Of a stretch of 64,000 nucleotides of DNA, positions 20,679 to 34,331 are shown in pieces. Numbering within the stretch: position 1 is the stretch's first letter; each line of letters begins with the position of its first letter. This DNA is from Prochlorococcus sp. AG-355-O17 (GTDB lineage Bacteria > Cyanobacteriota > Cyanobacteriia > PCC-6307 > Cyanobiaceae), in contig QCEK01000002.1 in NCBI GenBank assembly GCA_003280655.1, positions 62,001 to 126,000 on the forward strand. Reading direction: 5' to 3'. The position numbers and the translations under genes are program-made. The notes under the pieces were generated by a model. It saw nothing but the letters and a program-made list of their open reading frames with translations, ran no database searches and was not told the origin of the DNA.

Positions 20679-21527
20679 TTAAAAAATCAATTTTTCAAGT
20701 CCGTAAACTAAAGTTTCATAATTACCAATTTTTTTAATAGCCTGTAAAACTCCTGGCATATAGGCCTTTCTATCAATAGTGTCATGCTTGATTGTGTAAG
20801 TTTCACCTGGAGATCCCATAATTACTAACTGATGAGCGAGTAATCCTGGTAATCTCACAGAATGTATATTAATTCCTGAATCTCTGAGCCCACCCCGAAC
20901 ACCTTTCAATGATTCAGACTCTTTTACTAAATTCTGATTAAATTTCTTTGGATATTCTTCAATCATTTCTGCAGTTTTTATACACGTCCCACTAGGAGAA
21001 TCAGCTTTTTGATTATGATGCATCTCTATTAATTCAATATTGTCATAAAACCTTGCAGCTACCGATGCCGCCTGCTGAAGAAGAACCATACCTACCGAAA
21101 AATTAGGAATTATTGCACAACCAACCGATGCTTTTTGAGCAAAAACAGACAAATCTTGTATTTGCGAAGGGCTTAGACCTGTAGTTCCTACTATTGGTGA
21201 TACACCATATGCAATAGCTGATCTAGTATTTTCAAATACAGAGTCAGGATGAGTAAAATCAACGAGGACAGGTTTGATATTTTCATTTCTATAATTTTGA
21301 CTAATAGAACATAAAGTTCCTTCAAAATCATTTGAAACAAAAACATCACAATTTTTTACCTTCAATAGTTCAGAAATATTTGAGCCATTGTTATCTTCGT
21401 TTATATCGATTGCTGCCACAAGTTCACAATCTGTAGAATTTAATACAGTATTAACAACTTCGCTACCCATTCTTCCTAAAGCTCCGGATACTAGTACTGG
21501 TATAGGTTTTTTAGAATTTTCAATCAT
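20679..21527 (-). CDS. dapB: 4-hydroxy-tetrahydrodipicolinate reductase
   Basis: [48 protein letters not shown]. Confidence 0.97.
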   Translation of the reverse strand: MIENSKKPIPVLVSGALGRMGSEVVNTVLNSTDCELVAAIDINEDNNGSNISELLKVKNCDVFVSNDFEGTLCSISQNYRNENIKPVLVDFTHPDSVFENTRSAIAYGVSPIVGTTGLSPSQIQDLSVFAQKASVGCAIIPNFSVGMVLLQQAASVAARFYDNIELIEMHHNQKADSPSGTCIKTAEMIEEYPKKFNQNLVKESESLKGVRGGLRDSGINIHSVRLPGLLAHQLVIMGSPGETYTIKHDTIDRKAYMPGVLQAIKKIGNYETLVYGLEKLIF

Positions 21528-21629
21528 TTTTTTAAAAATTTTTTTTTTAAAGGTTGTTACACGCTATTTATATTGCACACAATAACGTCTTTTCATTCGT
21601 AGGCTGGTAGAAATACTTAAAGAAAATCA

Positions 21630-24600
21630 ATGTTTACGCAGGTCCGCTCAGCAAACCGCAGAGTATCTCCTGTTGAGGATAACAAACACAAAGTTGTAAT
21701 AAAAGCAGTTTATGTTGTCCTTGAGCCACAATACCAAAATTCCTTAACGGAAGCTGCAAAGTCAATAAATAAGATGAATGGCCCAATAGGTATAGATCTT
21801 AGCGGCTATCTTATCGAAGAACTAAGGAACGATAGTAATTTTGAAGATTTTAAACAAGATATTGCCAATGCAGATATATTCGTTGCTTCTCTAATTTTCA
21901 TTGAAGACCTTGCTCAAAAAGTGGTAGATGCAGTATCTCCATTTAAAGACAAACTCAAAGCATCAATCGTTTTCCCCTCCATGCCAGAGGTAATGAGATT
22001 AAATAAGCTAGGTTCATTTAGTATGGCCCAACTTGGTCAATCTAAAAGTATTATTGGAGATTTAATAAAAAAGAAAAAAGAATCTGATGGAGCAAGTTTC
22101 CAAGATTCAATGTTGAAGTTATTAAATACACTACCTTCAATACTTAAATATCTACCAGTAGAAAAAGCTCAAGATGCAAGAACATTCATTCTGAGTTTTC
22201 AGTACTGGTTAGGTGGTACCACTGAGAACTTAAAAAACTTCTTGTTAATGATCTCTGAAAAGTACGCTGTTTCAGAGACCATAAAAGATCAAATAGAAGA
22301 ATTCAAAATTCAAGACCCAGAAACATTCCCAGATTTAGGAATTTGGCATCCTCTTGCTCCTTGCATGTTTGAAAGTCTTGAAGAATATCAAAATTGGGAA
22401 AATGATAGGAAAGATATAAATCCTAAAGATGACAAAACTCCAAGAATAGGCTTAGTACTTCAAAGGAGTCATATCGTTACGGGAGATGATGCTCATTACG
22501 TTGCTGTTATTCAAGAATTGGAATACAGAGGAGCGAGAGTACTACCTATATTCTGTGGAGGTCTAGATTTTTCTAAACCAGTTAATGAATTTTATTATGA
22601 TTCCATAAATAAGGATCAACCTATAGTAGATGGAGTTGTATCTCTAACAGGATTTGCATTAGTTGGTGGTCCAGCAAGACAAGATCATCCTAAAGCAATT
22701 GAAGCCTTAAAAAGGTTAAACAGACCCTATATGGTTGCACTTCCATTAGTCTTCCAAACCACACAAGAATGGGAAGATAGTGATCTAGGTTTACATCCTG
22801 TTCAGGTGGCACTTCAGATTGCAATTCCAGAGCTTGATGGTGCTATTGAGCCTATTATTCTCTCAGGTCGTGATGATGCTACAGGTAAGGCTCATACTCT
22901 CCAAGATCGAGTTGATGTAATAGCTGAAAGAGCAATAAAATGGTCAACTTTAAGAGTTAAAGAAAGAAAGGATAAAAAATTAGCCATCACAGTATTTAGT
23001 TTTCCACCAGACAAAGGAAATGTTGGTACGGCAGCATACTTGAATGTCTTTGGTTCAATTTATAGAGTACTTCTTGAAATGAAATCGAAAGGATATCAAA
23101 TAGATGAACTTCCAAGTAATTCAAAAGAATTAATGGAAAAAGTAATTAACAACCCTGAAGCGATGGATGGTTCTCCAGAGTTAAATATTGCTCATAAGAT
23201 GTCAGTTAAAGAATACGAAGAGTTCACTCCATATTCACAAAGACTCGAGGAAAATTGGGGTAAACCTCCTGGAAACCTTAATAGTGACGGACAAAACCTT
23301 CTTATCTATGGAAAACATTTTGGAAATGTTTTTATAGGAGTTCAACCTACATTCGGTTATGAAGGTGATCCCATGAGATTGCTCTATTCAAGAAGTGCTA
23401 GTCCTCATCATGGTTTTGCTGCTTATTACACGTATGTAGAAAAAATCTGGGGTGCAGATGCTGTTCTTCATTTTGGAACTCATGGCTCACTTGAATTCAT
23501 GCCTGGGAAGCAGATGGGCATGAGTGAAACGTGCTATCCGGATTCTCTCATTGGATCATTGCCTAATTTGTATTACTATGCAGCCAATAATCCATCTGAA
23601 GCAACAATTGCTAAGAGGAGAGGATATGCTTCAACTATTAGTTATCTGACTCCTCCAGCGGAAAATGCAGGGCTCTACAAAGGACTTAAAGAACTAAGTG
23701 AACTTGTTGGTTCTTATCAACAGTTAAGAGAAAATAGCAGGGGTGTTCAAATTGTTAATGCAATAGTTGAGACTTCTAAACAATGTAACCTTGACAAAGA
23801 TGTAGATCTTCCTTCAAAAGACGTAGAAGAACTTTCAATAGATGAAAGAGATTTATTTGTTGGTAATGTCTATAAACAGTTGATGGAAATTGAAAGTAGA
23901 TTGTTACCTTGCGGTCTTCATACTATTGGAGAAGCTCCAACAGCAGAAGAAGCTGTTGCAACACTTGTAAATATTGCATCTTTAGAGAGAGAACAAGAAG
24001 GATTAAGATCTCTTCCTGGATTACTCGCAGAATCCATCGGTTTAACTATTGAACAAATTTATGATGGTAATAATAAAGGTGAACTTAAATTTGTAGAGTT
24101 AAATGAAAAAATCATAAAGACAGCAAGAGAGTCGATTTTTGCGATGGTCAACTCTTTAAAAATTGTTGATGGCAGAGTTTATTTAGAAAAATCACTTCTT
24201 TCTAAACTTTTCGATTTACTTAAAGTTTTTGGTCTAAATCTACCTACCCCTTGGCTAAGAGTCTGCAGATTAAATGGATTTAATGAAGTTAATCAGAAGG
24301 AATTAAATAAATTATTTGATTACTTACTTTTCTGTCTGGAACAGGTCTGCGCAGACAAAGAAATGGATAGCCTCATTAAAGCACTAGATGGAAATTATGT
24401 TTTACCTGGACCAGGTGGAGATCCCATAAGAAATCCAGGTGTTTTGCCCAGTGGTAAAAATATCCATGCACTTGATCCTCAATCAATCCCAACCACAGCA
24501 GCAGTAGCTGCAGCTAAGTCTGTTGTTGACAAATTAATTGAAAGACAAAAAGAAGAGCAAGGAACTTGGCCTGAAACAATAGCTTGTGTTTTATGGGGTA

Positions 24601-25640
24601 CTGATAACATCAAAACTTATGGAGAATCACTGGCACAAATCTTATGGTTTGTCGGTGTAAAACCAAAACCAGATTCTGTTGGAAGAATTAACAAACTAGA
24701 ATTAATCCCTTTACAAGAATTAGGTAGGCCAAGAATAGATGTAGTAGTTAACTGTTCAGGAGTATTTAGAGATCTATTTATCAACCAAATGGCATTAATA
24801 GATCAGGCAGTCAAATTAGCAGCTGAAGCTGATGAACCATTGGAATCTAATTTTGTAAGGAAACATTCACTAGAACAAGCAGAAAAAGAAGGCACTTCGA
24901 TCAGAGAAGCTTCAGCGAGAGTATTCTCTAATGCAAGTGGAAGTTACAGTTCAAATGTTAATTTAGCCGTAGAAAATTCAACATGGGAGGAAGAAAATGA
25001 ATTACAAGAAATGTATTTATCTCGCAAAACATATGCGTTTAATGCCGATAACCCAGGTGAGATGAACCAAAAAAGAGAAGTTTTTGAGTCAGTAATGAAA
25101 ACAGCAGATGTTACATTTCAAAACCTTGATTCTTCAGAGATTTCATTAACAGATGTAAGTCATTATTTTGATTCGGATCCAACAAAATTGATCAAGACAT
25201 TAAGAGATGATGGAAAAGAACCAAGTAGTTACATAGCGGATACAACCACTTCTAATGCTCAAGTTAGAACACTTGGAGAAACTATCAGATTAGACTCAAG
25301 AACAAAACTTTTAAATCCTAAGTGGTATGAAGGTATGCTCAAATCAGGTTACGAAGGAGTTAGAGAACTCTCTAACAGACTTAATTACACTCTTGGTTGG
25401 AGCGCTACAAGTGGCCAAGTAGATAATTTTGTATATGAAGAAACCAATGAAACATTTATAAATGACGAAGAGATGAGGAAAAGATTAATGGATCTTAATC
25501 CTAATAGTTTCAGAAGAATTGTTGGAACATTGCTAGAAGTCAATGGTAGGGGATATTGGGAAACTTCAGATGAAAATATAGAACAGTTGAAAGAACTTTA
25601 CCAAGAGGTAGAGGATAAAATCGAAGGAGTTAAAGAATAA
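21630..25640 (+). CDS. chlH: Magnesium chelatase subunit H
   Basis: 1336 aa CobN/Mg-chelatase protein: [51 protein letters not shown]. Confidence 0.98.
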   Translation: MFTQVRSANRRVSPVEDNKHKVVIKAVYVVLEPQYQNSLTEAAKSINKMNGPIGIDLSGYLIEELRNDSNFEDFKQDIANADIFVASLIFIEDLAQKVVDAVSPFKDKLKASIVFPSMPEVMRLNKLGSFSMAQLGQSKSIIGDLIKKKKESDGASFQDSMLKLLNTLPSILKYLPVEKAQDARTFILSFQYWLGGTTENLKNFLLMISEKYAVSETIKDQIEEFKIQDPETFPDLGIWHPLAPCMFESLEEYQNWENDRKDINPKDDKTPRIGLVLQRSHIVTGDDAHYVAVIQELEYRGARVLPIFCGGLDFSKPVNEFYYDSINKDQPIVDGVVSLTGFALVGGPARQDHPKAIEALKRLNRPYMVALPLVFQTTQEWEDSDLGLHPVQVALQIAIPELDGAIEPIILSGRDDATGKAHTLQDRVDVIAERAIKWSTLRVKERKDKKLAITVFSFPPDKGNVGTAAYLNVFGSIYRVLLEMKSKGYQIDELPSNSKELMEKVINNPEAMDGSPELNIAHKMSVKEYEEFTPYSQRLEENWGKPPGNLNSDGQNLLIYGKHFGNVFIGVQPTFGYEGDPMRLLYSRSASPHHGFAAYYTYVEKIWGADAVLHFGTHGSLEFMPGKQMGMSETCYPDSLIGSLPNLYYYAANNPSEATIAKRRGYASTISYLTPPAENAGLYKGLKELSELVGSYQQLRENSRGVQIVNAIVETSKQCNLDKDVDLPSKDVEELSIDERDLFVGNVYKQLMEIESRLLPCGLHTIGEAPTAEEAVATLVNIASLEREQEGLRSLPGLLAESIGLTIEQIYDGNNKGELKFVELNEKIIKTARESIFAMVNSLKIVDGRVYLEKSLLSKLFDLLKVFGLNLPTPWLRVCRLNGFNEVNQKELNKLFDYLLFCLEQVCADKEMDSLIKALDGNYVLPGPGGDPIRNPGVLPSGKNIHALDPQSIPTTAAVAAAKSVVDKLIERQKEEQGTWPETIACVLWGTDNIKTYGESLAQILWFVGVKPKPDSVGRINKLELIPLQELGRPRIDVVVNCSGVFRDLFINQMALIDQAVKLAAEADEPLESNFVRKHSLEQAEKEGTSIREASARVFSNASGSYSSNVNLAVENSTWEEENELQEMYLSRKTYAFNADNPGEMNQKREVFESVMKTADVTFQNLDSSEISLTDVSHYFDSDPTKLIKTLRDDGKEPSSYIADTTTSNAQVRTLGETIRLDSRTKLLNPKWYEGMLKSGYEGVRELSNRLNYTLGWSATSGQVDNFVYEETNETFINDEEMRKRLMDLNPNSFRRIVGTLLEVNGRGYWETSDENIEQLKELYQEVEDKIEGVKE

Positions 25641-25645
25641 TAAAT

Positions 25646-26494
25646 TTATCTTTTTCTGTAAATCCTATCAGCTACTTTAAGGATTTGATAATTTAATTTG
25701 ACGTTGTGAACCCTCACAATGTCGATATTAAATTGAGAACAAAGACAACTTATTGCAAGTGTTCCTATATCCCTTTCTTTTGGATTTTTCTCATTCAAAA
25801 TTTCTCCTATAAATCTCTTTCTAGATGCACCTATCAAAATTGGGAAATTCCATTTTTTTAATACATCTAAGTTTCTCAAAATTTCCAAATTATGAATGAT
25901 ATCCTTGGAAAAACCAATTCCAGGATCCAAAATTATATTTCTTTCAGATATATTTTTTTCTAAAGCATTCTTTATTAAGTTATCAAGCGAGCACTTAACA
26001 TCACTCAATACATTATGGTAATTAGAGAGTTGATCCATATTTTGACTATTGCCACGACTATGAGTTATGACGAAGGGACAGTTGAATTTTGATACTATAT
26101 CCAAAATTTTTGTATCTCTTCTTCCTCCCGTGACATCATTTATCCAATTAGCACCATTTAAAAGAGCTTCGTAAGCCACTTCAGAATTAAAAGTATCAAT
26201 AGAAATTAAAACATCTGGAAATTCAGATTTTATTAATCTTAGATATGGGATTAATCTTTTTATTTCTATACTAGATCCGACTTCTTCAGCCCCAGGTCTC
26301 GTACTTTGAGCTCCAAGATCAATAACATCAACACCATTGCTCAAGAAATGATTTACTTGATCTAAAACTTTTTTTGAAGAGTTTAATTCCCCACCATCAC
26401 TAAATGAATCAGGAGTTAAATTAATAACTCCCATAATTGAAGTTTTTTGGCCCCAGTCTTTTGGCCATGGATTTTTCTTATTGATAATTTGCAA
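25646..26494 (-). CDS. folP: Dihydropteroate synthase
   Basis: [54 protein letters not shown]. Confidence 0.97.
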   Translation of the reverse strand: MQIINKKNPWPKDWGQKTSIMGVINLTPDSFSDGGELNSSKKVLDQVNHFLSNGVDVIDLGAQSTRPGAEEVGSSIEIKRLIPYLRLIKSEFPDVLISIDTFNSEVAYEALLNGANWINDVTGGRRDTKILDIVSKFNCPFVITHSRGNSQNMDQLSNYHNVLSDVKCSLDNLIKNALEKNISERNIILDPGIGFSKDIIHNLEILRNLDVLKKWNFPILIGASRKRFIGEILNEKNPKERDIGTLAISCLCSQFNIDIVRVHNVKLNYQILKVADRIYRKR

Positions 26495-27203
26495 TTCTCG
26501 CGAAACTATTCGGATCTAATGAAGCACCACCAACTAACACCCCATCTATATCACTCATTGACATGATTTCGTCGATATTATTAGGTTTAACAGATCCTCC
26601 ATATTGAATAATTACATCATCAAAACCTATTAATTTCCGAATCAAAGAACATATCTTATTAGCGTCTTCTGCCTCACATGTTTTCCCAGTACCAATAGCC
26701 CATATTGGTTCATATGCAACAATTAAATTTGATGGGTCTGTTTTTTCTAATCCTTGTTCAACTTGTCTTGTAATAACTCTATCAGCTTCTCCTCTCTCTC
26801 TTTGTTCTAATGTTTCTCCAACACAAACTATTGGAGTAAGCCCACTAGATTGAGCAAAAACTGCTCTTTTATTAATTTGTTCATCACTTTCACTAAAATA
26901 TTTCCTGGGTTCACTATGTCCAACAATTGCATATGAGACACCATGTTCAAGAAGCATTTTTGGAGATATTTCTGCAGTAAATGCTCCTTGATCTTCCCAA
27001 TGAATATTTTGACTAGAAATATCTAGATAATCAAAATCAGAATGATCAGAAAAGGTTGAAATAGCTGTAAAAGGTGGAGCAATAACAACTTTACGATCGC
27101 CTTTAATATTTTTTATTAAAGGAATAAACTCTTCTAAATAGGATTTAGCTTCAGCACAAGTCATGTGCATTTTCCAATTACCAGCAATTACAGATTTTCT
27201 CAA
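26478..27203 (-). CDS. tpiA: Triosephosphate isomerase (likely TTG start at 27203; the track ORF extends to 27236)
   Basis: (L)[50 protein letters not shown]. Confidence 0.96.
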   Translation of the reverse strand: MRKSVIAGNWKMHMTCAEAKSYLEEFIPLIKNIKGDRKVVIAPPFTAISTFSDHSDFDYLDISSQNIHWEDQGAFTAEISPKMLLEHGVSYAIVGHSEPRKYFSESDEQINKRAVFAQSSGLTPIVCVGETLEQRERGEADRVITRQVEQGLEKTDPSNLIVAYEPIWAIGTGKTCEAEDANKICSLIRKLIGFDDVIIQYGGSVKPNNIDEIMSMSDIDGVLVGGASLDPNSFARIANYQ

Positions 27204-27255
27204 AATACTAACTCCAAGAAAAATATAATAATACAAAGCGAGTTGAATAAGCTAA

Positions 27256-27432
27256 CTATTCAAAAATTAATTCATTTTTTAGAAATATTACTTTATCTCC
27301 CTTGTTTAACTTCCTTCCTCTCCTAGTCTCAATTACACCATTAACCTTAACAGAACCGGATTTAATAATATTTTTTGCTTCGCCACCAGAAGATACCAAA
27401 TTTTTCCATTTTAAGAATTGATCCAATTTCAT
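27256..27432 (-). CDS. S4-domain RNA-binding protein (YbcJ/YaaA-like), 58 aa
   Basis: MKLDQFLKWKNLVSSGGEAKNIIKSGSVKVNGVIETRRGRKLNKGDKVIFLKNELIFE; S4 fold signature. Below the track cutoff. Confidence 0.85.
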   Translation of the reverse strand: MKLDQFLKWKNLVSSGGEAKNIIKSGSVKVNGVIETRRGRKLNKGDKVIFLKNELIFE

Positions 27433-27490
27433 TGTTTTTTATACCCAAAGATATTGATAAAGTAGGATAAACAATTAAATATATAATATC

Positions 27491-29197
27491 TTGAGACTAA
27501 TACCACCAGTCAGACCATATTCTAATAGGTTTATCAAGGGTTTTATATGCATGCTTATTTACGTAGCTTGTTGGCCTTTATTAGCTTATTTAGCTGGAAA
27601 CTTAATCCCAGCAATTGGGTCAGGTGATCTCTCAAAAGTTTCTAGCATTATAATTAAATCTTTATTTGTATTTTTAGTTCAGAAAACTGCTCAATTTGGA
27701 CAGGATGTATTCATAGCAAAACCATCTTTAGAAATTAGTGAAGTGATGAGAGGAAATTTATTTAGCAGAATTCAAAAAATAAAGATCAATTCTGTTGAAA
27801 ATATTTCAGCAGGGGATATCACATACAGGCTTACAGAAGATGCCGATAGGGTAAGCGAAGTTATTTATAAAACAGCTCAAGATACTATTCCATGTACTTT
27901 ACAGTTGTTAGCGGTAATAATCTACATGTTTTATTTAGACTGGTCACTAACAGTATCAACATTCGTTTTAGCACCATTAATTATTCTTTCAGTTAACAGT
28001 TTTGGTAGAAGAGTTTTAATAGCATCCGAAAAAAGCCAAGAATCAACAAGTAATTTAGCAGGTTTAATAGGTGAATCTATAAATGGAATGTCCACGATAA
28101 GAGCTTTTGCTGCAGAAAATTGGATAGAGAAAAGATTTTATAAAAGATTAAGTACAAATAAAAAAGCAAAATATAAAACATTAAAATTACTTGCATTCCA
28201 ACATCCAGTTGTAGGATTTGTTGAAGCATTTGGAATATTAGCAATATTAGGTTTAGGAGCCGCAAGAATCAAACTAGGCCTCCTAACAAGCGAAGAATTT
28301 AGTAGTTTTTTTGCAGCAATATTAATGCTTATTGATCCAATAAGCCATGTAAGTACAAATTTTAATGACTATAAACAGGCAGAAGCCTCAATAAAAAGGT
28401 TGAAAAACATAAATCAAGAACCTATAGAAGATGGTAAAGAGAATTTACGAAGGATATCCAATTTTGAAGGCAAAATAAGTTTCAAGAAAGTAAATTTTGC
28501 TTACAAAAAAGATAATCAAGTACTTAAAAATATAAATTTAGAAATTAAAAGTGGAGAAGTCACAGCATTTGTTGGAGCTTCTGGAGCAGGTAAAAGTACA
28601 ATGTTGGCTTTGATATTAAAGTTTATAACTCCAAATAATGGAGACATTTTTATAGATGATAAAAATCTCAAAATATTAAATACAAAAGATATTAGAAAAA
28701 ACATTGCATTAGTACAACAACAGCCTTTTTTGTTTTCAGGAACAATTATTGATGTAATAAGAATGGGCAGAAATTTCACCAAAGAAGAAGTTATAGAATC
28801 AGCAAGAAAAGCAAACGCTCACAACTTCATTCAAAAGCTTCCTGAGAAATATGAAACTGAGGTAACTGAAAGAGGATCAAATTTCTCAGGTGGTCAGATC
28901 CAGAGGATAGCAATTGCAAGAGCAATACTCGGGAACCCCTCGATTCTTCTTTTAGATGAGGCAACAAGTGCGTTAGATGCAGAATCAGAATCTGAAGTAC
29001 AAAAAGGACTTAATAGAGCTATGAAAGATAGAACAGTTATTGTAATTGCTCATAGATTAGCCACTACTCAAGAGGCCAATAAAATTGTCGTTTTCGATAA
29101 AGGTGAAATTATTGAAGTTGGGAAACACATTGATTTAATAAATAAACCTGGTATTTATAAAGAATTATGTGAAAAACAATTGATTAAAAAATTATAG
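27491..29197 (+). CDS. ABC transporter, fused permease/ATPase (lipid A/multidrug exporter type)
   Basis: TMD plus NBD: GASGAGKSTMLALIL, NFSGGQIQRIAIARAIL, LLLDEATSALD, H-loop IAHRL. TTG start. Confidence 0.93.
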   Translation: MRLIPPVRPYSNRFIKGFICMLIYVACWPLLAYLAGNLIPAIGSGDLSKVSSIIIKSLFVFLVQKTAQFGQDVFIAKPSLEISEVMRGNLFSRIQKIKINSVENISAGDITYRLTEDADRVSEVIYKTAQDTIPCTLQLLAVIIYMFYLDWSLTVSTFVLAPLIILSVNSFGRRVLIASEKSQESTSNLAGLIGESINGMSTIRAFAAENWIEKRFYKRLSTNKKAKYKTLKLLAFQHPVVGFVEAFGILAILGLGAARIKLGLLTSEEFSSFFAAILMLIDPISHVSTNFNDYKQAEASIKRLKNINQEPIEDGKENLRRISNFEGKISFKKVNFAYKKDNQVLKNINLEIKSGEVTAFVGASGAGKSTMLALILKFITPNNGDIFIDDKNLKILNTKDIRKNIALVQQQPFLFSGTIIDVIRMGRNFTKEEVIESARKANAHNFIQKLPEKYETEVTERGSNFSGGQIQRIAIARAILGNPSILLLDEATSALDAESESEVQKGLNRAMKDRTVIVIAHRLATTQEANKIVVFDKGEIIEVGKHIDLINKPGIYKELCEKQLIKKL

Positions 29198-29227
29198 TTC
29201 TATTTTATTTATTAAAAAAGTAAATCC

Positions 29228-29446
29228 ATGGACGAAAATACAAAAGACTCTGCAAATCCAGTTTTAACCTTTGAAGGCAAAAAATATTTTATAAATGAAC
29301 TTTCTAATGAAATAAAAGAATCTATAAAATTACTACAAATAGCGGAGACACAACTTAGGATGCATCAAGATACACTGAAATTACTTTCAATTAGTCGAAA
29401 CTCTTTAGTTAATCAATTAAGAGAAAAACTAAAAGACTTAGAATAA
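29228..29446 (+). CDS. Small hypothetical protein (DUF6447-like)
   Basis: 72 aa; VLTFEGKKYFINELSNEIKESIKLLQIAETQLRMHQDTLKLLSISRNSL. Confidence 0.6.
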   Translation: MDENTKDSANPVLTFEGKKYFINELSNEIKESIKLLQIAETQLRMHQDTLKLLSISRNSLVNQLREKLKDLE

Positions 29447-29450
29447 AATT

Positions 29451-32400
29451 TTAATAATTATGGATTTCCTGTAGACAATAAGTTTGAATTTTATTGCATT
29501 GCAAAGCTTTGATCGCCTTAATCGCTGCTTTTGCTCCAGGAATAGTTGTAAAAGTTGGTATATTATATTCTAAAGCGGCACGTCTTAAATAAGCATCATC
29601 ATGAAGAGCCTGTGAGCCAATTGGAGTATTAATAATTAATTGAACAAGTCCCGAACGAATTAGGTCCTCAATATTTGGTCTTCCTTCATGAACTTTTAGC
29701 ACTTCTTCAACTTGAATTCCTAAATGAAACAAATACGCGGCTGTACCTTTTGTTGCGATTAATTTAAATCCTAGAATCAAAAGTTCTCTAGCAACTTCCT
29801 CAAGATTTTTTTTATCTAAATCATTTGTAGACAAAAAAGCTACTCCTTTTGAAGGAACACCATTACCTGCTGCCAATTCCGACTTGGCATATGCAATTCC
29901 AAAATCCTTAGCTAAACCCATTACTTCTCCAGTAGATCTCATTTCAGGGCCAAGTAATGTATCAGATCCAGGAAATCTTTTAAAAGGTAAAACGGCCTCT
30001 TTTACTGCCTGATATTTTGGAGAAAATTCTTCTGTGAAATTAAGATCTTCTAATGTGAAACCCTGCATTAACTGAGTAGCTAATTTTGCAACTGGTTTAC
30101 CTATGGCTTTTGAAACAAATGGAACTGTCCTCGATGCTCTTGGATTTGCTTCAAGAATAAATAATTTATTTTCTTTATTATTTGTATTTAATACTGCAAA
30201 TTGCAAATTAATTAAACCAACAACATTTAATCTTTGTGCAATTAATGCAGTCCAGTTTCTTACATTTTCTATTGTGGATGTCGAAAGAGAAATAGATGGT
30301 AAGCAACAAGCTGAATCTCCTGAGTGAATTCCTGCAGGTTCAACATGTTCCATTAAGCCTGCAATTACAACCGACCCCTCTGAATCGCATAAAGCATCAA
30401 CATCTATCTCAATTGCATTATTCAAATATTGATCAAGAAGGATTGGATGATCTGGTGATACCTTAACCGCTTCAGAAATGTATCTCGATAATTCATTCTC
30501 ATCTTTAACAATTTCCATTGCCCTTCCACCTAAAACATAAGAAGGTCTTACAACCAAGGGGAATCCTATATTTTTTGCTACTATTTCTGCTTCATTTTGA
30601 TTACGCGCAATACCGTTTAAAGGTTGTCTAATATTTAATTCTTCAAGAATTTTTGTAAATTCCTCTCTATCTTCTGCTAAATCGATAGATATTGGAGAAG
30701 TACCAAGAATTTTTGATCCAGTTCTAACTCCATCATTAGATTTAAGCCATTCAAATAAAGGTAATGATAATTTAAGAGGAGTTTGACCTCCAAATTGAAC
30801 AATCAAACCATAAGGTTTTTCAGCTTCTATTATGTTGAGCACATCCTCCAAAGTTACAGGCTCAAAAAATAAAATATCGCTGGTATCATAATCTGTAGAA
30901 ACTGTTTCAGGGTTACTATTAACCATTATTGTTTTGTAACCATTTGTAGAAGCTTGATATGAAGCATGACAACAACAGTAATCAAATTCTATTCCCTGAC
31001 CAATTCTGTTTGGACCTCCTCCTAAAATCAAAATTTTTTTTGATTTGCTATTTTCTGAAATCTCGTTATCAAAAATTTGAGAATTAAAATTAATGAAAGA
31101 TTCCTCATAAGTTGAATAATGATAGGGAGTTGAGGATGAGAATTCTGCTGAACAAGTATCAACAGTTTTATAAATCGGAATTATATTAAGTTTTTTTCTG
31201 TATCTTCTTACTTCAAAAAACTCAGAATTAGTTAACTTTGCTATCTGTTGATCTGAAAAGCCTAATTGTTTAGTATGTAACATTAAATCTCTATCTAGAG
31301 TATAAAGTTCCTTATCTTTCAAAAAATCATTTTCAAAATTAAAGATATTACGTAATTTTTCGATAAACCATAAATCTATATTTGTAACTTCTTGAATATA
31401 GGAATTAGTTTTCCCAAGCTGCATAGCTTTTTTAATTAGAAGAATTCTTTCAGATGTAGGGTTTCTTAAACTATTTTTAATGTGAGCCTCATTTTTAAAT
31501 TCATCGAGTGAATCACATTCCCATCCAAAAACACCTACTTCTAATGACCTTAATGCTTTCTGAAAAGATTCTTCAAAAGAACGGCCTATTGCCATTGATT
31601 CACCAACGGATTTCATCGCAGTGCTTAAGGTATTCGAAGAACCTTTAAACTTTTCAAAAGCAAATCTTGGAATCTTAGTAACTACGTAATCAATTGATGG
31701 TTCGAAACATGCAGGTGTTTTTTTTGTAATATCATTAATAATCTCATCAAGTGTATAGCCAACAGATAATAAAGCTGCAATCTTAGCTATTGGGAATCCA
31801 GTTGCCTTACTTGCCAAAGCAGAGGATCTACTCACACGGGGATTCATTTCTATGACAATTACTTCTCCATTAGATGGGTTTATTGCAAATTGAATATTAC
31901 TACCTCCGGTTTCAACTCCTACTTCTCTAATAATCTTCAATGACAAATCCCTTAATCTCTGATACTCCTTATCTGTTAAAGTCTGAGCTGGAGCTACAGT
32001 AATCGAATCTCCAGTGTGGACACCCATTGGGTCTAAATTTTCAATACTGCAAACTATTACTACGTTATCAGCAGTATCTCTCATTACCTCTAGTTCAAAC
32101 TCCTTCCATCCAATAAGAGACTTTTCAATCAATATTTGATTACTTGGACTTTCCTCTAAACCTAATTTACACAACTCTACAAATTCTTCAAGGTTAAAAG
32201 CAATTCCACCACCTACACCACCTAATGTAAATGCAGGCCTTATTATGAGAGGATAGGAACTAATTTTTTTTGATACCTCTAAAGCTTCATCCATGTTAGA
32301 AGCGATACCAGATGGACAAACATTTACGTTTATTTTCTCCATCGATTCTTTAAACAATTTTCTATCTTCAGCTTTATTAATAGCTTTTAAATCAGCACCA

Positions 32401-32747
32401 ATTAATTCAATATTATTTTGCTTTAAAAAATCTGACTCTGATAATTTAACCGCAAGATTCAAAGCAGTTTGACCTCCCATAGTGGGAAGAATCGCATCAG
32501 GTTTTTCTCTTAAAATTATCTGAGTAACAATTTCAGGAGTTAATGGTTCGATATATGTTTTGTTTGCGATCTCAGGATCAGTCATTATTGATGCTGGATT
32601 TGAATTTATCAAAACAATTTCATAACCAGCATTTCTTAAAGCTTTGCAAGCTTGGGTGCCAGAGTAATCAAATTCGCATGCTTGTCCTATAACAATTGGG
32701 CCTGAACCTAGAATAAGAATTTTTTTAAGATCACCTCTTTGAGGCAT
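29451..32747 (-). CDS. carB: Carbamoyl-phosphate synthase large subunit
   Basis: 1098 aa with duplicated ATP-grasp halves: [52 protein letters not shown]-terminal MGS-like domain. Confidence 0.98.
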   Translation of the reverse strand: MPQRGDLKKILILGSGPIVIGQACEFDYSGTQACKALRNAGYEIVLINSNPASIMTDPEIANKTYIEPLTPEIVTQIILREKPDAILPTMGGQTALNLAVKLSESDFLKQNNIELIGADLKAINKAEDRKLFKESMEKINVNVCPSGIASNMDEALEVSKKISSYPLIIRPAFTLGGVGGGIAFNLEEFVELCKLGLEESPSNQILIEKSLIGWKEFELEVMRDTADNVVIVCSIENLDPMGVHTGDSITVAPAQTLTDKEYQRLRDLSLKIIREVGVETGGSNIQFAINPSNGEVIVIEMNPRVSRSSALASKATGFPIAKIAALLSVGYTLDEIINDITKKTPACFEPSIDYVVTKIPRFAFEKFKGSSNTLSTAMKSVGESMAIGRSFEESFQKALRSLEVGVFGWECDSLDEFKNEAHIKNSLRNPTSERILLIKKAMQLGKTNSYIQEVTNIDLWFIEKLRNIFNFENDFLKDKELYTLDRDLMLHTKQLGFSDQQIAKLTNSEFFEVRRYRKKLNIIPIYKTVDTCSAEFSSSTPYHYSTYEESFINFNSQIFDNEISENSKSKKILILGGGPNRIGQGIEFDYCCCHASYQASTNGYKTIMVNSNPETVSTDYDTSDILFFEPVTLEDVLNIIEAEKPYGLIVQFGGQTPLKLSLPLFEWLKSNDGVRTGSKILGTSPISIDLAEDREEFTKILEELNIRQPLNGIARNQNEAEIVAKNIGFPLVVRPSYVLGGRAMEIVKDENELSRYISEAVKVSPDHPILLDQYLNNAIEIDVDALCDSEGSVVIAGLMEHVEPAGIHSGDSACCLPSISLSTSTIENVRNWTALIAQRLNVVGLINLQFAVLNTNNKENKLFILEANPRASRTVPFVSKAIGKPVAKLATQLMQGFTLEDLNFTEEFSPKYQAVKEAVLPFKRFPGSDTLLGPEMRSTGEVMGLAKDFGIAYAKSELAAGNGVPSKGVAFLSTNDLDKKNLEEVARELLILGFKLIATKGTAAYLFHLGIQVEEVLKVHEGRPNIEDLIRSGLVQLIINTPIGSQALHDDAYLRRAALEYNIPTFTTIPGAKAAIKAIKALQCNKIQTYCLQEIHNY

Positions 32748-32854
32748 AATTTAAACCTTCATTTATCTAATGCTACTTATAAATCATCAGATGTTAATCA
32801 AGTTACTTGAAAAGCAACATTTGTTTCTATAGTATTGAAAGAAATCAATTTTTT

Positions 32855-33493
32855 ATGAGCGAACTTCAGCGACTTAAAAGTTTGTTGCCTCCAGAGAATG
32901 AAAGTTGGGTATTTGTTGAAGCTGCTGCGGCTATTGACCCACCTTTAATAACACTTGAGGAAATCGGTCGTGACGAAGTAGAAATTCAAATTGATTTAGA
33001 TGAATGGGACAACTTTGCTATTGACCACAGAAATCTATTATTTTGGCACGAGGTTGGGAAAATTCAAAATGACACAATTCCTAGAGATGGATGGGAAATG
33101 GCAGCTCTTGCCATAGGTCTTGGAGGCGCGATAGGAGAGTTGTGGGTTCAAGATGGGTTACTTTTATTACTTGCTCTAGGTTTATCAAGTTTTGCAGGGT
33201 ATAGATTATATTTAAAAAATAATTCTGAAAAAAAACTTCAAGATGCTATTTTTGCAGATGAAAGAGCTATAGACATAGCATGTAGATTTGGATACAGCAT
33301 TCCAAATGCTTACAAAAGTCTTGGAGGAGCATTAAAAGAGTTAATAGACAAGACGAGAAAAAAGAAAAAAAGAAGTTTCTATGAAGATAGATTAGATGCC
33401 TTAAGAAAAAGTGCAGAAAAAGCAAGATCAGAATTATCTCAGCAAGAAGGTTCAGAAAAATCAGTTTCAAGCGAAAATGTTTATGGACAATAA
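32855..33493 (+). CDS. DUF3318-family protein (track ORF starts at 32807)
   Basis: MSELQRLKSLLPPENESWVFVEAAAAIDPPLITLEEIGRDEVEIQIDLDEWDN..RNLLFWHEVG. Confidence 0.75.
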   Translation: MSELQRLKSLLPPENESWVFVEAAAAIDPPLITLEEIGRDEVEIQIDLDEWDNFAIDHRNLLFWHEVGKIQNDTIPRDGWEMAALAIGLGGAIGELWVQDGLLLLLALGLSSFAGYRLYLKNNSEKKLQDAIFADERAIDIACRFGYSIPNAYKSLGGALKELIDKTRKKKKRSFYEDRLDALRKSAEKARSELSQQEGSEKSVSSENVYGQ

Positions 33494-33827
33494 AAATTTG
33501 GTTTTAATAGCAGCCAAAGCATGTGATGATAAAAAGGCAAAAGATATAAAACTTATAAAAATTGACAAAGTATCATTCATAAGTGAATGGATCTTGATTG
33601 CCGAAGGATTATCTGATGTACAAGTTAGATCTATTACCAACTCTGTAGAGGGAGAGCTTAGAAAAAAAGCTAAAATTGAACCGATACGAAAAGAAGGGGT
33701 TAACGAAGCGAAATGGGCTTTACTCGATTATGGTGATTTGATTGTAAATATTTTTCAACCAGAAATAAGAAAATATTATGACCTTGAATCATTCTGGAGT
33801 AATGGAGAAAATCTAATATTCCCATAA
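33477..33827 (+). CDS. rsfS: Ribosome silencing factor RsfS/Iojap
   Basis: AAKACDDKKAKDIKLIKIDKVSFISEWILIAEGLSDVQVRSI...WALLDYGDLIVNIFQPEIRKYYDLESFW. Track ORF starts at 33411 inside the previous gene; 33477 is the probable start. Confidence 0.93.
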   Translation: MFMDNKNLVLIAAKACDDKKAKDIKLIKIDKVSFISEWILIAEGLSDVQVRSITNSVEGELRKKAKIEPIRKEGVNEAKWALLDYGDLIVNIFQPEIRKYYDLESFWSNGENLIFP

Positions 33828-33836
33828 TTTTATTTT

Positions 33837-34331
33837 ATGAACGAATCTAAATGTCCTGTCCCTAGAGAACAACAACCCACTAATGAATTTATAGAATTAT
33901 CAAAATCCAAACTTTTCTCTTGGCCAAAAACAAAAAAGTCTCTTGTTCTTACATTAATAAAATTCTGGTTTGGAGGTTTTGTTCTATTTCTTGTCATTTC
34001 TTCAGGAAGTGTATATTTCAAAACATCCATTTTTAAATATACTCTATTAAGTTTTTTTAGCAGCTTGTCAATACCTCTCTTAATTTCAATAAGGTTATAT
34101 TTAGGCTGGAATCACATATTTAAGAGATTAACATCTGAAAAAGTTGAATACGAAGAATCAGGATGGTATGACGGCCAAGTATGGGAAAAGCCATTAGCTT
34201 TGAAAGAAAAAGAATCACTGATTGCTTCAATTGAGGTAAAGCCTATTTTAAAAAATTTAATTCAAATCTTTTCTATTATTTCTGTCTTAGCTCTTTCTGG
34301 CGTTTTAATTTTTCAATATAAAATCTTTTAA
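33837..34331 (+). CDS. CGLD27/Ycf36 (DUF1230) family protein
   Basis: CPVPREQQPTNEFIELSKSKLFSWP...LYLGWNHIFKRLTSEKVEYEESGWYDGQVWEKP. Confidence 0.85.
   Translation: MNESKCPVPREQQPTNEFIELSKSKLFSWPKTKKSLVLTLIKFWFGGFVLFLVISSGSVYFKTSIFKYTLLSFFSSLSIPLLISIRLYLGWNHIFKRLTSEKVEYEESGWYDGQVWEKPLALKEKESLIASIEVKPILKNLIQIFSIISVLALSGVLIFQYKIF

Noticed and set aside
30103-30327. Plus-strand ORF 30103-30327
   Set aside because: Antisense inside carB.
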